From UBA1306 sp964396415 (GTDB lineage Bacteria > Spirochaetota > Spirochaetia > Treponematales > Rectinemataceae), in the NCBI GenBank assembly GCA_964396415.1, contig CAYNFM010000001.1, positions 1 through 64,000 on the forward strand: a DNA stretch of 64,000 bases. The letters run 5' to 3'. The translations under genes and the position numbers were made by a program. The notes beneath the pieces are model-generated. The model was not told the origin of the DNA and searched no databases. It worked only from the letters and a program-made list of their open reading frames with translations. Shown here piece after piece: positions 1 to 8,000 of this stretch (within the stretch, counting starts at the first letter, position 1; every line of letters begins with the position of its first letter).

Positions 1-2
1 CT

Positions 3-158
3 TTGGTTGGCTATTCGCAAGCCATTCTTTCAAAGGGTTTCTTCGCCGAAGGTCTCGACATGGAACTTTATGGCCGACTGCAGGTCCGCGAAAGCCTCGT
101 CAAGGTGTTTCCTTCACCTCCTCCGACACCCTCAATTCCCAAGGGATACGCGACATAG
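3..158 (+). CDS. C-terminal fragment of an unidentified protein, cut by the window edge
   Basis: An open frame runs from the window edge for 51 codons to a TAG at 156-158. The codons mostly end in G or C as in neighbouring genes, and the fragment reads naturally (it contains FFAEGLDMELYGRL and a proline-rich tail). I do not recognise the family. It converges on the chemoreceptor gene that ends at 264. The other plus-strand frame after about position 110 also looks partly coding, so a frameshift near 110-120 cannot be excluded. Confidence 0.4.
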   Translation: MVGYSQAILSKGFFAEGLDMELYGRLQVRESLVKVFPSPPPTPSIPKGYAT

Positions 159-263
159 CCATCGGGATGCTTCTCGACAATGTGTGGGTGTTGACGGCAC
201 TGCTGCCGCTTGGAGCGACGGACCCGATCACGAGGCCTCGCGGGTCAGGGGAACCCATGGCCT

Positions 264-2327
264 TTATGGTTTCTTATCCTCGACATCCGGCGATTCCCCC
301 GAATACTGGACGATCAGGCCGTGGAGCTGCTCGGCGATGTCGTTCAGGCGGTGGGTGGTCTCCGAGGTGTGGGTCGCCGAGTCCACGAAGTTGTTGACGC
401 CCGCGGATATCTCCTTGAGGGCCTTCACGATCTGGTCGAAGGCGACGGACTCCTCCCTGATGGAGTCGTCGATGTCGGCGGTGGCCTCGGCGGACGATTC
501 CGCGCCCTCCACGATGCCCGTGAAGGATTTGCCGATGCCGGAGGCTATGTCCCAGCTCTGCTCGAGGGAGACATAGCCCTCGCGGGCCACCTTCACCACG
601 TTGTCGGAGGTCGAGATCAGGGCGTTCACGCGCTCGCGGATGTTCTTGACGCTCGCCATCGTGGAATCGGCCAGGCGCTTCACCTCCTCGGCCACGATTC
701 GGAAGTTGCTTCCCGCCTCGCCGGCGGCTACGGCTTCCAGCGAGGCGTTGAAGGCGATGATGCGGATATGGGTGGCGATGCCGTCGATCATCTTGACGAT
801 CTCGGTGATCGAGCCAAGCTGGTCGTTGAATTCCGAGATCATCGAGATCGATTCGGAGATGCGGCCTATGACCGCCTCGAGCTTTTCCAGGGCGGTCTTG
901 ACGTTCGACACTCCCTCTTCGGCCTTCCGGGCGGTGGCCTGCGAATCCTGGTGCACGGACGAGGATTTCCGAGAGATCCGGTTGAGCAGGCCGTTGGCGT
1001 CCTCCATCGTGGCGACGATCTCACGCACCGCCGCGGCCTGCTGGTTACCGGTGACGCTGACCTCGCGAGTGGAGACCGCCAGTTCCTCGGTGGACGAGCT
1101 CAGCGCCTTCGAGCCCGCGTGCAGGTGGAGGAAGACGCTCCGCAGGATGGAATTCTTGTCGTTCAGGACCCGGGCCTGATCCCGCGCGGTCCGGGAGACC
1201 CGCTCCTGGTTGATGGCCAGCTCCAGGAAGACGCAGACCACCAGCCATTCGTAGCCGTAGACCAGGGTCCACGCGTAAGGGATGAGATCGCGCGAATCGT
1301 AGCTCATGTCGTAGACGCTTGCGGCGATGGCGCCGGCGTAGCCGATGCAGAGGATGGCGTAGGGGCGGATGCCCTTCCTGCTCACGGCCACGACTATCAG
1401 GGCCAGGCTGAATACGAGGTTGGGGGTGATGACCGCCTGCGTAGCCAGGTGGAAGGCCGCGTTGGTCGCGTCGAAGCCGCGCTGGACGAGGACCCAGGCG
1501 GAGGCCGCCGCCGCCGCCGCCAGGGCCGTCGCCTTGATCCATCGCCGGGTCGCCAGGATCGCGGTGGCTTCCATGACATAGAAGGAGAACATGGTCACGC
1601 AGAAGAAGAAGCCGACGCGTCCGATCTTGGTGAGGAAAGTGTCGGAGGCCGCCTGGTGGTTGAACACGACGTTCACGTAGGCCATGGCGAAGAAGCCGCA
1701 GAAGAAGGCGAACCAGAGGAAGCGCCTGTCTTTGTCCCGGCCGAGCAGGAACACGGACAGGAAGTAGACGAGGAGGAGGACGCCTATGGCGAAGCCCCCG
1801 GCCACCAGCTGGGACATGAAGAAGTTCCGCCAGTAGACGTAGGAGGATCCGTCGCGCGAGTCGGTCAGGCCGAGGTCCATGAGGGGGCTGCGCTCGACGC
1901 CGACCTGGGCGTCCACTTCGATGTGGTTCTTATCCCGCAAGGCTCCCGGCGGCAGGGTGATCAGGCTGGAGGAGTACATGCGCGTCCTGTCCCGATCTCC
2001 GTCCTCGCCGTAGCGATGAAGGAGCTGGCCGTTGAGGTAGAGCCTGTAGGGAAAGGCGCTCGGGCCGATGACCAGGCAGGGCCAGGTGGGAAAGGGCCGA
2101 TCGTCCAGGTCGAAGGCCAGGAAGAAGCGGCAGGTCCTGAGGCCGGACGCCTCGCCTTTAGGGAGAAGGCCGCCCGAATAGTGCTGGGGCCCACGGCCGT
2201 CGGAGGCGTCGAGGGTCGCCTGGCCGAATCGGGCCCGGTTGATTTCCGAAAGTCTCGTCTGGCAGCCCGTCCCGATCAAGGATGCGGAAAGCAAGGCAAG
2301 AGCCAGCAGCGCGTTCGTCTTCGTCAT
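264..2327 (-). CDS. Methyl-accepting chemotaxis protein with lipoprotein signal and 7TM-DISM-like sensor
   Basis: Membrane chemoreceptor of 687 residues. A signal peptide ends in a lipobox-like IGTGC at about residues 18-22. An extracytoplasmic domain follows (about 25-170) that resembles the jelly-roll input domain of 7TMR-DISM receptors. About seven hydrophobic helices span 175-395, and the cytoplasmic methyl-accepting signalling hairpin spans about 420-660. The hairpin tip reads RIIAFNASLEA rather than the usual NLLALNA type, as in the other two receptors here. The ATG shares four bases with the stop of the upstream receptor gene, so the pair is translationally coupled. The ligand cannot be inferred. 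The 7TM-DISM assignment is from layout and is less certain than the chemoreceptor call. Confidence 0.9.
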   Translation of the reverse strand: MTKTNALLALALLSASLIGTGCQTRLSEINRARFGQATLDASDGRGPQHYSGGLLPKGEASGLRTCRFFLAFDLDDRPFPTWPCLVIGPSAFPYRLYLNGQLLHRYGEDGDRDRTRMYSSSLITLPPGALRDKNHIEVDAQVGVERSPLMDLGLTDSRDGSSYVYWRNFFMSQLVAGGFAIGVLLLVYFLSVFLLGRDKDRRFLWFAFFCGFFAMAYVNVVFNHQAASDTFLTKIGRVGFFFCVTMFSFYVMEATAILATRRWIKATALAAAAAASAWVLVQRGFDATNAAFHLATQAVITPNLVFSLALIVVAVSRKGIRPYAILCIGYAGAIAASVYDMSYDSRDLIPYAWTLVYGYEWLVVCVFLELAINQERVSRTARDQARVLNDKNSILRSVFLHLHAGSKALSSSTEELAVSTREVSVTGNQQAAAVREIVATMEDANGLLNRISRKSSSVHQDSQATARKAEEGVSNVKTALEKLEAVIGRISESISMISEFNDQLGSITEIVKMIDGIATHIRIIAFNASLEAVAAGEAGSNFRIVAEEVKRLADSTMASVKNIRERVNALISTSDNVVKVAREGYVSLEQSWDIASGIGKSFTGIVEGAESSAEATADIDDSIREESVAFDQIVKALKEISAGVNNFVDSATHTSETTHRLNDIAEQLHGLIVQYSGESPDVEDKKP

Positions 2328-4096
2328 TGCCGCCCTCCCTTCGCCTTGTCGGCCCGATCGTAGCCGAAGCGGGCGAGGACGCGCTCGAGCTCCCCTATCA
2401 GGCCCTGGACCTTGTCGACTTCGCTGCCGCTTATCCTGGTGCTCGCGAGGACTTGCTCGGCCCCCTCCGAGATCTGCTTGAGGGTGAGGAATATCTGATC
2501 GAAGGCCTCGTTCTGCTCCAGCAGTATCCGGCTGATCCCGCCCGAGGATTCGGAGGTGCTTTCCGCCGAGTCGCGGATTCGAGTGAAGATGTCGTTCAGG
2601 TCGCTGGACAGCCGCATGCCTTCCTCGATCTTGACAGTCTCGTCCTCCGACGTCGTCAGGAGGCGGTCGGAACCCCGCTGCAGCTGGCCGACCTGGCCCT
2701 TGATGCCGACGAGGGATTCCACCGTGCCGTTGGCCAGGCGTCGGATCTCCTCCGCGACGATGCGGAAGCTGACTCCCGCCGCGCCGGCGGAGGAGGCCTC
2801 CAGCTCGGCGTTGAAGGCGATGATCCTCGTCTGGTTCGCGATGTTGTTGATGATCTCGATGATTTCGCCGATGGAGGAAATCTCCTCGGTGAGGTCCCCG
2901 ATCTCGTTCAGGGTCTGGAGGTTCGCCTTCTTGATCTCGTCGATCTTGAGGATCGTATCCTGGACCTTGCCGAAGCCCTCGTCCACGAGGGCATGGCTCG
3001 CCTGGGCATTGCCCGAGAGGACTTCGGCCCGATCCTGGATCTGCCGGTTGATCTGGTTGGAGCCGTCCATCGTCCCGACCATTTCCTTGACGGCCGAGGC
3101 CTGCTGGGTGGTGGCAGCCACGGTCTCCCGGATCTGGGAGGAAAAGCTCATCACCGTCTCCGAGAGCCTGCCCGAGGCGGATTCCATCTGGGATAGGACG
3201 AGGCGGAAGAGATCGAAGGCCCGGTTGATCCTGTGCGCGGTCAGGGCGTATTCGTCGCCGAGGTCGGTGGGGATCCTGCGCGTAGTGTCGCCGCGCTCGA
3301 CCATGTCCTCGAGCGCGGTTCCGATGGCTTTCAGGCGCTTTTTGTGGAAATGACGGCTGAAGACCAGGATGGGGCAGATGGTCAGGATATTGAGGATCAA
3401 GGCGGCCATGATGCGGAAGGTGAAGAAATCGATATCCCTCGGTCCCTGGCGGATCACCAGCAGGAGGAAGAAGATCCCGGCCGTGGAGATCAGTGTCGGG
3501 GCCATGAGGGGTAGGCTGTCGAGGGTCGTTTCCAACCTGCTCCCTCCGGCTGCCGCATAGACCGAGCTCTCGGGGGGCAATTCCTTCACGAGGGTCTCGA
3601 CCAGCCTGGAGGTGGCGCTTTGGAGGTAGTAATAGATGAACAGGCCGGCGATGAAGCTGGAATAGAGGGCGAAGGCGAAGGTCGCCGCGATATGTGAGAA
3701 GAAGTCGAATTCAGCGCTTATAAGGAGGAGGGCCGCCGCCGTCGAGATCAGCATTCGGGCGAAGACCAGGCCGGCCTGGAGAAGGGGAAGCCTGGAGGCG
3801 AACGAGTAGAGGCCGGTCAGCCCGGCTCCGTCCAGGGCGCCGGAATGCCACGCGTTCAGGCTCGACCTGATCCTCCTGCCCAGGAACAGGTTGAGGGGGA
3901 GAGCCAGGCAGACCTGGTTGGCTGCCATTATGATGAGGACGCTCACGAGGAAATCGCGGACCGACACGCGCGAGAAGTCGATCATGAAGCCGCCGTAGGC
4001 GGCCGCCAGAGGAGCGCCTACCGCGTTAGCGAAGAGCTCCGTCAGGTAGAACCGCCTCACGAGGCTCCCGTCGTCGCTTTTGGATGGCTTTTTCAT
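2324..4096 (-). CDS. Six-transmembrane methyl-accepting chemotaxis protein
   Basis: Chemoreceptor of 590 residues. Six hydrophobic segments fill about residues 15-240 with no sizeable extracytoplasmic loop domain, so sensing is probably within the membrane or cytoplasmic. A HAMP-like linker (about 245-300) and a methyl-accepting signalling domain (about 310-560) follow. The tip reads RIIAFNAELEASSAGAAG, departing from the canonical glutamate and arginine of the trimer-contact region. It is first gene of a two-gene minus-strand operon. The ATG at 4096 has no Shine-Dalgarno sequence; a -10 element ends 8 bases before it, suggesting a nearly leaderless transcript. Confidence 0.9.
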   Translation of the reverse strand: MKKPSKSDDGSLVRRFYLTELFANAVGAPLAAAYGGFMIDFSRVSVRDFLVSVLIIMAANQVCLALPLNLFLGRRIRSSLNAWHSGALDGAGLTGLYSFASRLPLLQAGLVFARMLISTAAALLLISAEFDFFSHIAATFAFALYSSFIAGLFIYYYLQSATSRLVETLVKELPPESSVYAAAGGSRLETTLDSLPLMAPTLISTAGIFFLLLVIRQGPRDIDFFTFRIMAALILNILTICPILVFSRHFHKKRLKAIGTALEDMVERGDTTRRIPTDLGDEYALTAHRINRAFDLFRLVLSQMESASGRLSETVMSFSSQIRETVAATTQQASAVKEMVGTMDGSNQINRQIQDRAEVLSGNAQASHALVDEGFGKVQDTILKIDEIKKANLQTLNEIGDLTEEISSIGEIIEIINNIANQTRIIAFNAELEASSAGAAGVSFRIVAEEIRRLANGTVESLVGIKGQVGQLQRGSDRLLTTSEDETVKIEEGMRLSSDLNDIFTRIRDSAESTSESSGGISRILLEQNEAFDQIFLTLKQISEGAEQVLASTRISGSEVDKVQGLIGELERVLARFGYDRADKAKGGRQ

Positions 4097-4104
4097 CGGC
4101 GCCT

Positions 4105-4134
4105 AGTATAGATCGCGCCGCGCGCCGTTGTCAC
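4105..4134 (-). promoter_or_regulatory. Promoter of the two-receptor operon, predicted leaderless
   Basis: On the minus strand: GTGACA (4129-4134), 18-base spacer, TATACT (4105-4110), then 8 bases to the ATG at 4096. No purine-rich ribosome binding site fits between them. Confidence 0.55.
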
Positions 4135-4148
4135 GTGGACTTTTCTCC

Positions 4149-4177
4149 TTGAGAAGCCCGTTGACATGGGCTAGAAT
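4149..4177 (+). promoter_or_regulatory. Promoter of the chemotaxis operon
   Basis: TTGAGA (4149-4154), 17-base spacer, TAGAAT (4172-4177). The receptor ATG follows at 4195 behind a GGAGG ribosome binding site. This promoter faces away from the one at 4105-4134; the two -35 elements are only about 15 bases apart, so the divergent operons could be co-regulated. Confidence 0.5.
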
Positions 4178-4194
4178 GGGACGCCGGAGGAAAA

Positions 4195-5946
4195 ATGCCG
4201 CAAGCCAGGGACCCCGCCCTCGTCAGGAGCGCCATCGTCAGGATCGCCCTCACGTCGCTCCTGATCCAAGTCCTGACCCTATACTCGAGCGAGTCCTTCA
4301 ATTGCGTCTTCAACAACCGCTTCGACTTCCTGGGCCTGGGCTTCGTCGGACGCCTGCCCTTCGTCTTCAAGCCGACGGTATTTTTCGTCTTCCTGGCTTC
4401 CTACGTATTTCAGCTGGCGATCATCCTCGTCACCCTGCGCCCGCTATTCGAATATCTGACTAAGGGGGAGGGCTACGATCGGGCGCGGCTCTCCGCGATC
4501 AAGCTCCCCTGGCGGATCGTCGTCATCCAGTCCGGCACCTGGATCCTGGGCACGACGGGCTATTTCATCCTCTGGAATTGGCAGCCTGAGAGCGGAATAC
4601 CCTATCCCCTGAGCGTCGCGCTCAAGATCGCCTTCGGCTTCATGGGCTCGATGTACAACTGCGTCTTCGTCAGCATCCATCTCCTTCCCGCGAAGCGGGC
4701 CCTGGGCATAGTCGATGTCCGAGCGGGGGAGAACGACCATTTCGCCCGCAACAAGGACGTTTTCATCGTCTTCTGCGCCGCCTTCCTCATCGTGGTCCAT
4801 TTCATGTACTTCTCATATTACCTCATGCATCCGCACTCGCAGCTGGCCCGGCCCTATCTGTCCATCGCCGCATGGGGAGCCTATTTCATCGCGGCCGCGA
4901 TAGGACTGAGCCTGGCTTCCAGGTTCGAGAACAAGACGCAGACGCTCTTCCTCAAGCAGCGCATCTCGAGGCTGCTCGACTCCGAGACGAGCTCCGAGGA
5001 CGACAAGGTCCAGCTCCTGAATTTCGACGAGATAGGCGACATCGCCGCGCTTTTCAACCGTTTCCTGGACAAGTTCCGCGGGCTCCTGGACCAGATCATC
5101 TCCTCCGCCCTCGTCCTTTCCAATTCGGTGCAGGATCTGTCCACCACTACGAAGGAAGTCACCTCCACCTCGAACATGCAGGCGGCGGCTGTGAAGGAAG
5201 TGGTGTCCACCATGGAGGACTCGAACATAATCACACAGTCCATAGGCGGCTCGATCACGGAGGTTACCCGCATCGCCGTGAAGACCAGGGAGCGCGCAGA
5301 TTCGGGCACGGGCATCGTCCAGGAAACCACGGACAAGATGACCGAGATCAGGAAGAAGAACACCGACACCATTTCCGGCATCCGCTCCCTGACGGAGAAG
5401 ATACGCGCGATCTGGGACATCGTGGACATCATCAACGATATAGTGGAGCAGACGCGCATCATCGCCTTCAACGCGGCCCTGGAGGCTTCCACGGCCGGGG
5501 AGGCCGGGCGGAACTTCCGCATCGTCGCCGAGGAGATCAAGCGCCTGGCCGATTCTACGAGTCAATCCACCGCGGAGATCCATTCCCGCATCACGGAAAT
5601 CCAGAAGGCCGCCAACAACCTGATCGTAGTATCGGAGGAGGGGACCGAGCGCATACGCCAGGGGCACGAGCTTTCCGACAGGCTCCATTCTGTCTTCTCG
5701 GAAATACTGGCCTCGGCGGATGTTTCCGCCACTTCGTCCGAGTCGATCGAGCATTCGATTCGCCAGCAGGCGAGCGCCTTCGAGCAGATCCTCGTCACCA
5801 TGAAGGAAATCTCCCACGGCATCGACAACCTCGTGGTGACTCAGCAGCAGACGGCGTCCACGGCCGAGGCGCTGAAGGAGATGGCCGGAAGCCTCAAGTC
5901 TCAAGCCGGGCAGTTCATCGTCGGCGAGGATCGGAGCGAGGGATGA
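4195..5946 (+). CDS. Six-transmembrane methyl-accepting chemotaxis protein
   Basis: Chemoreceptor of 583 residues, first gene of the che operon. Six hydrophobic helices lie in about residues 12-240, with little exposed sequence between them. A HAMP-like segment (about 240-300) and a methyl-accepting signalling domain (about 310-560) follow. The tip reads EQTRIIAFNAALEASTAGE, where classic receptors carry QTNLLALNAAIEAARAGE. The start is set by GGAGG just upstream. The stop codon overlaps the cheW start by four bases (ATGA), so receptor and coupling protein are translationally coupled. It is a close architectural relative of the divergent receptor at 2324-4096. Confidence 0.92.
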   Translation: MPQARDPALVRSAIVRIALTSLLIQVLTLYSSESFNCVFNNRFDFLGLGFVGRLPFVFKPTVFFVFLASYVFQLAIILVTLRPLFEYLTKGEGYDRARLSAIKLPWRIVVIQSGTWILGTTGYFILWNWQPESGIPYPLSVALKIAFGFMGSMYNCVFVSIHLLPAKRALGIVDVRAGENDHFARNKDVFIVFCAAFLIVVHFMYFSYYLMHPHSQLARPYLSIAAWGAYFIAAAIGLSLASRFENKTQTLFLKQRISRLLDSETSSEDDKVQLLNFDEIGDIAALFNRFLDKFRGLLDQIISSALVLSNSVQDLSTTTKEVTSTSNMQAAAVKEVVSTMEDSNIITQSIGGSITEVTRIAVKTRERADSGTGIVQETTDKMTEIRKKNTDTISGIRSLTEKIRAIWDIVDIINDIVEQTRIIAFNAALEASTAGEAGRNFRIVAEEIKRLADSTSQSTAEIHSRITEIQKAANNLIVVSEEGTERIRQGHELSDRLHSVFSEILASADVSATSSESIEHSIRQQASAFEQILVTMKEISHGIDNLVVTQQQTASTAEALKEMAGSLKSQAGQFIVGEDRSEG

Positions 5947-6440
5947 CGAGCGACGAGCTTACCAAGGCCCTGGAAGACCAGCCGGAAGAGGGATTCGATA
6001 AAGGGGAAACTCGCGCGGAGACCGAGGGCTTCTTCATCTTCTCGGTCGGGGAATCGCGATACGCCCTGCCGCCCGCCGCCATACGCGAAATAGTCGCCGA
6101 CCTGGAGGTCTTCCCCCTTCCCGCCTGCCCTCCCTACGTATCCGGTCTCATCAACTGCCACGGCAAGCCCCATACCGTCTTCGACCTGAAGGTGCTCTTC
6201 GAGAACGAGCGGCAGCCGACCTCCAAATTCCTCATCCTCAACCTCGAGGACGACGATGCCGCCTTCGGCTGCACCGAGGTGATCGAGATCGCGGAAGTGC
6301 CTCGCTCGGCCGTCTCCGCCTTCTCGGAAAGCGACGCGGAGAACCGCTTCTGCTCCGAGACCATCAGCCTCGAGGGAAGGCGGATCCCCGTCCTCTCCGT
6401 CGGCGTCATACGGCGCCAGCTCGAGAACGATCTTGCCTGA
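5943..6440 (+). CDS. cheW: Chemotaxis coupling protein CheW
   Basis: CheW scaffold of 165 residues that bridges receptors to CheA. After a charged N-terminal tail of about 28 residues, the CheW domain begins FFIFSVGESRYALPPAAIRE, followed by a PPYVSGLINCHGKPHTVFDL segment matching the family's 'G-x-NLRG-x-x-x-x-V-DL' core. The ATG overlaps the receptor stop by four bases. The arginine of the usual NLRG motif is replaced (INCHGK), which could alter CheA or receptor contacts. Confidence 0.9.
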   Translation: MTSDELTKALEDQPEEGFDKGETRAETEGFFIFSVGESRYALPPAAIREIVADLEVFPLPACPPYVSGLINCHGKPHTVFDLKVLFENERQPTSKFLILNLEDDDAAFGCTEVIEIAEVPRSAVSAFSESDAENRFCSETISLEGRRIPVLSVGVIRRQLENDLA

Positions 6441-6477
6441 GGCGACCTTGCCTAAGGCGAGCGCGCCTAAGGTACTG
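6433..6477 (+). repeat. Three imperfect 15-base tandem repeats at the cheW end
   Basis: Units TTGCCTGAGGCGACC (6433-6447), TTGCCTAAGGCGAGC (6448-6462) and GCGCCTAAGGTACTG (6463-6477). The first two contain a complete GCCTRAGGC inverted repeat; the third has only part of it. The array covers the cheW stop codon and the candidate starts of the next gene. Confidence 0.7.
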
Positions 6478-6480
6478 AGC

Positions 6481-6936
6481 GTGTTCCATTTCGACCTGGG
6501 CACGATGGATATCCTCCTGGCGGCCTCGGATTTCTATGCCGCCGCCGCCGGATCGGATTGCCGGCTCGAGACGGAGTCTCCCCTCGGCCCTCGGCGCTTG
6601 ATAGCCAAGGGCCGATCCCACGACTGCGTCCTTCTCGAGCCCCTCTTCGATCGGCTTTTCTCTCCCATCCTTCCCGCCGACTGCCCGGAGCCTACGGCCT
6701 TCCTGATGAGGCGACCGGAAGGCGGGCGCGCCTTCCTGGCCGCGCGATCCTTCGAGATGATATCCCTGCCCCTCGCCGAGTTCCGCCTCTTCCCGCGCGG
6801 CCTGCGCGCCCGTCTCGCCGCGCGCGGCCTGGCGGCCCTTCGCTTCGAAGGCGGGAAGAGGATGCAGGTACTCATGAACCTCGGCGTCGTCGAGTCCGGG
6901 GCGGGCGATGGAGGTGCGGCATCAAGGTCCTCATAG
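6481..6936 (+). CDS. Probable degenerate CheW-like protein
   Basis: Unidentified protein of about 151 residues between cheW and cheB. It opens with VFHFDLGTMDILLA and closes with ALRFEGGKRMQVLMNL, which align by eye with the first and last strands of a CheW domain; there is no NLRG motif. The start is uncertain: GTG at 6481 has AAGG upstream, while TTG codons at 6448 and 6433 are in frame and overlap a 15-base tandem repeat and the cheW stop. The 3' end overlaps the cheB start by 16 bases. Position in the operon suggests an auxiliary coupling role, but this is inference. Confidence 0.65.
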   Translation: MFHFDLGTMDILLAASDFYAAAAGSDCRLETESPLGPRRLIAKGRSHDCVLLEPLFDRLFSPILPADCPEPTAFLMRRPEGGRAFLAARSFEMISLPLAEFRLFPRGLRARLAARGLAALRFEGGKRMQVLMNLGVVESGAGDGGAASRSS

Positions 6937-8000
6937 CCGACGATTCGATCCTGATACGGAATATCGTCAAGGAACTCCTGTCCTCGAATCCGGACATTAG
7001 CGTCGTCGGGGAAGCCGCGAACGGCGAGGGCGCCGTCGATCTCGCCCTGGCGCTCAGGCCGGACATCGTCATCATGGACATCGACATGCCCATCATGAAC
7101 GGCCTGGAGGCCACCGCGGAAATCGCGAGGGCCTCCTCCGTTCCCGTGCTCATATTCACCCACAATATGGATCCGGAGCTCCCTTTCAAGGCTCTCGAGC
7201 TGGGGGCCGCGGATTTCCTGCTCAAGCCGGATTTCTCTGACCTCAACAGGCCCGAGTACGTCGGCAGGTTCATCGACCGGCTGCGCGCCATCGCAAGCCG
7301 ACGATCGCGGCTTCCGGCCTTCGATCGGAGCCCTAGCTCGGAGGCGCCGCCGCTCCCTCCTCGCGCCGACGGGGTCGCCGCTCCTTCCCGCGACGGCGCG
7401 GATGCTCAGCCTGTCTATCCGAGTACTCGTCCCGCCGTCTCCGTCATAGTCCTGGGCGCGTCCACGGGCGGGCCTCAAGCCGTCTCGCGATTCCTTTCCG
7501 GTCTGAAGCCGCCCTTTCCGCTTCCCATCGCCCTCGTGCAGCACATCGAAACCGGCTTCGACCGGGGCTATGCCGATTGGCTCTCCGATCTGACCGGCCA
7601 CCGCGTCGTCCTGGCCGAGTCCGGGATGGAGCCTGCGGCTGGCTCAGTCTATGTCGCTCCTACGGATAGGCACCTGCTGTTCGCGAGATCGGGCTTCGTC
7701 CTGGACGACGGCACGAAGGTCCTGAATCAGAAACCCTCCGTCGATGTCCTGTTCCGCTCCGCCGCGGAACTCTACGGCGGCCGCGTCCTGGGCGTCCTCC
7801 TGACGGGCATGGGCTCGGACGGCGCTGAAGGCTGCGCCGCCATCGTGGCGGGCGGGGGCTTCACCGTGGCGCAGGACGAGACGAGCTCCCTCATATTCGG
7901 GATGCCTCGCGCGGCCATCCTCCGCGGGGCCGCGTCGCTGGTGCTTCCCCTGGATCGCATCGCTCCTTTCGTGGCCTCGGCGGCGGAGGGACTGTCGTGA
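6921..8000 (+). CDS. cheB: Protein-glutamate methylesterase CheB, probable ATC start
   Basis: Response regulator/methylesterase of 359 residues that removes receptor methyl groups and deamidates glutamines. REC domain: acidic DD at 7-8, phospho-acceptor Asp53 in IVIMDIDMP, Lys in FLLKPDFS. A linker of about 50 residues leads to the catalytic domain with Ser in GASTGGP, His in LVQHIETGF and Asp in GMGSDGAEG. No ATG, GTG or TTG lies in frame near the REC start. An ATC at 6921 is placed exactly where Met is expected, six bases after GGAGG (6910-6914), so ATC initiation is the best reading; an ATG-to-ATC sequencing error is the alternative. The stop overlaps cheR by four bases. Confidence 0.9.
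   Translation: MKVLIADDSILIRNIVKELLSSNPDISVVGEAANGEGAVDLALALRPDIVIMDIDMPIMNGLEATAEIARASSVPVLIFTHNMDPELPFKALELGAADFLLKPDFSDLNRPEYVGRFIDRLRAIASRRSRLPAFDRSPSSEAPPLPPRADGVAAPSRDGADAQPVYPSTRPAVSVIVLGASTGGPQAVSRFLSGLKPPFPLPIALVQHIETGFDRGYADWLSDLTGHRVVLAESGMEPAAGSVYVAPTDRHLLFARSGFVLDDGTKVLNQKPSVDVLFRSAAELYGGRVLGVLLTGMGSDGAEGCAAIVAGGGFTVAQDETSSLIFGMPRAAILRGAASLVLPLDRIAPFVASAAEGLS

Noticed and set aside
210..2363. 717-codon plus-strand frame opposite the first chemoreceptor
   Set aside because: Shadow of the minus-strand receptor gene: a low-complexity Asp/Gly/Arg-rich translation with no domain, while the opposite strand has clear chemoreceptor motifs.
4161..4166. TTGACA before the che operon as a -35
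   Set aside because: No -10 lies at a suitable distance; TTGAGA at 4149 pairs with TAGAAT at 17 bases.
6558..6920. Upstream extension of the cheB frame
   Set aside because: It translates to Arg/Pro-rich sequence overlapping the CheW-like gene; the REC domain begins exactly at 6921, which has its own GGAGG.
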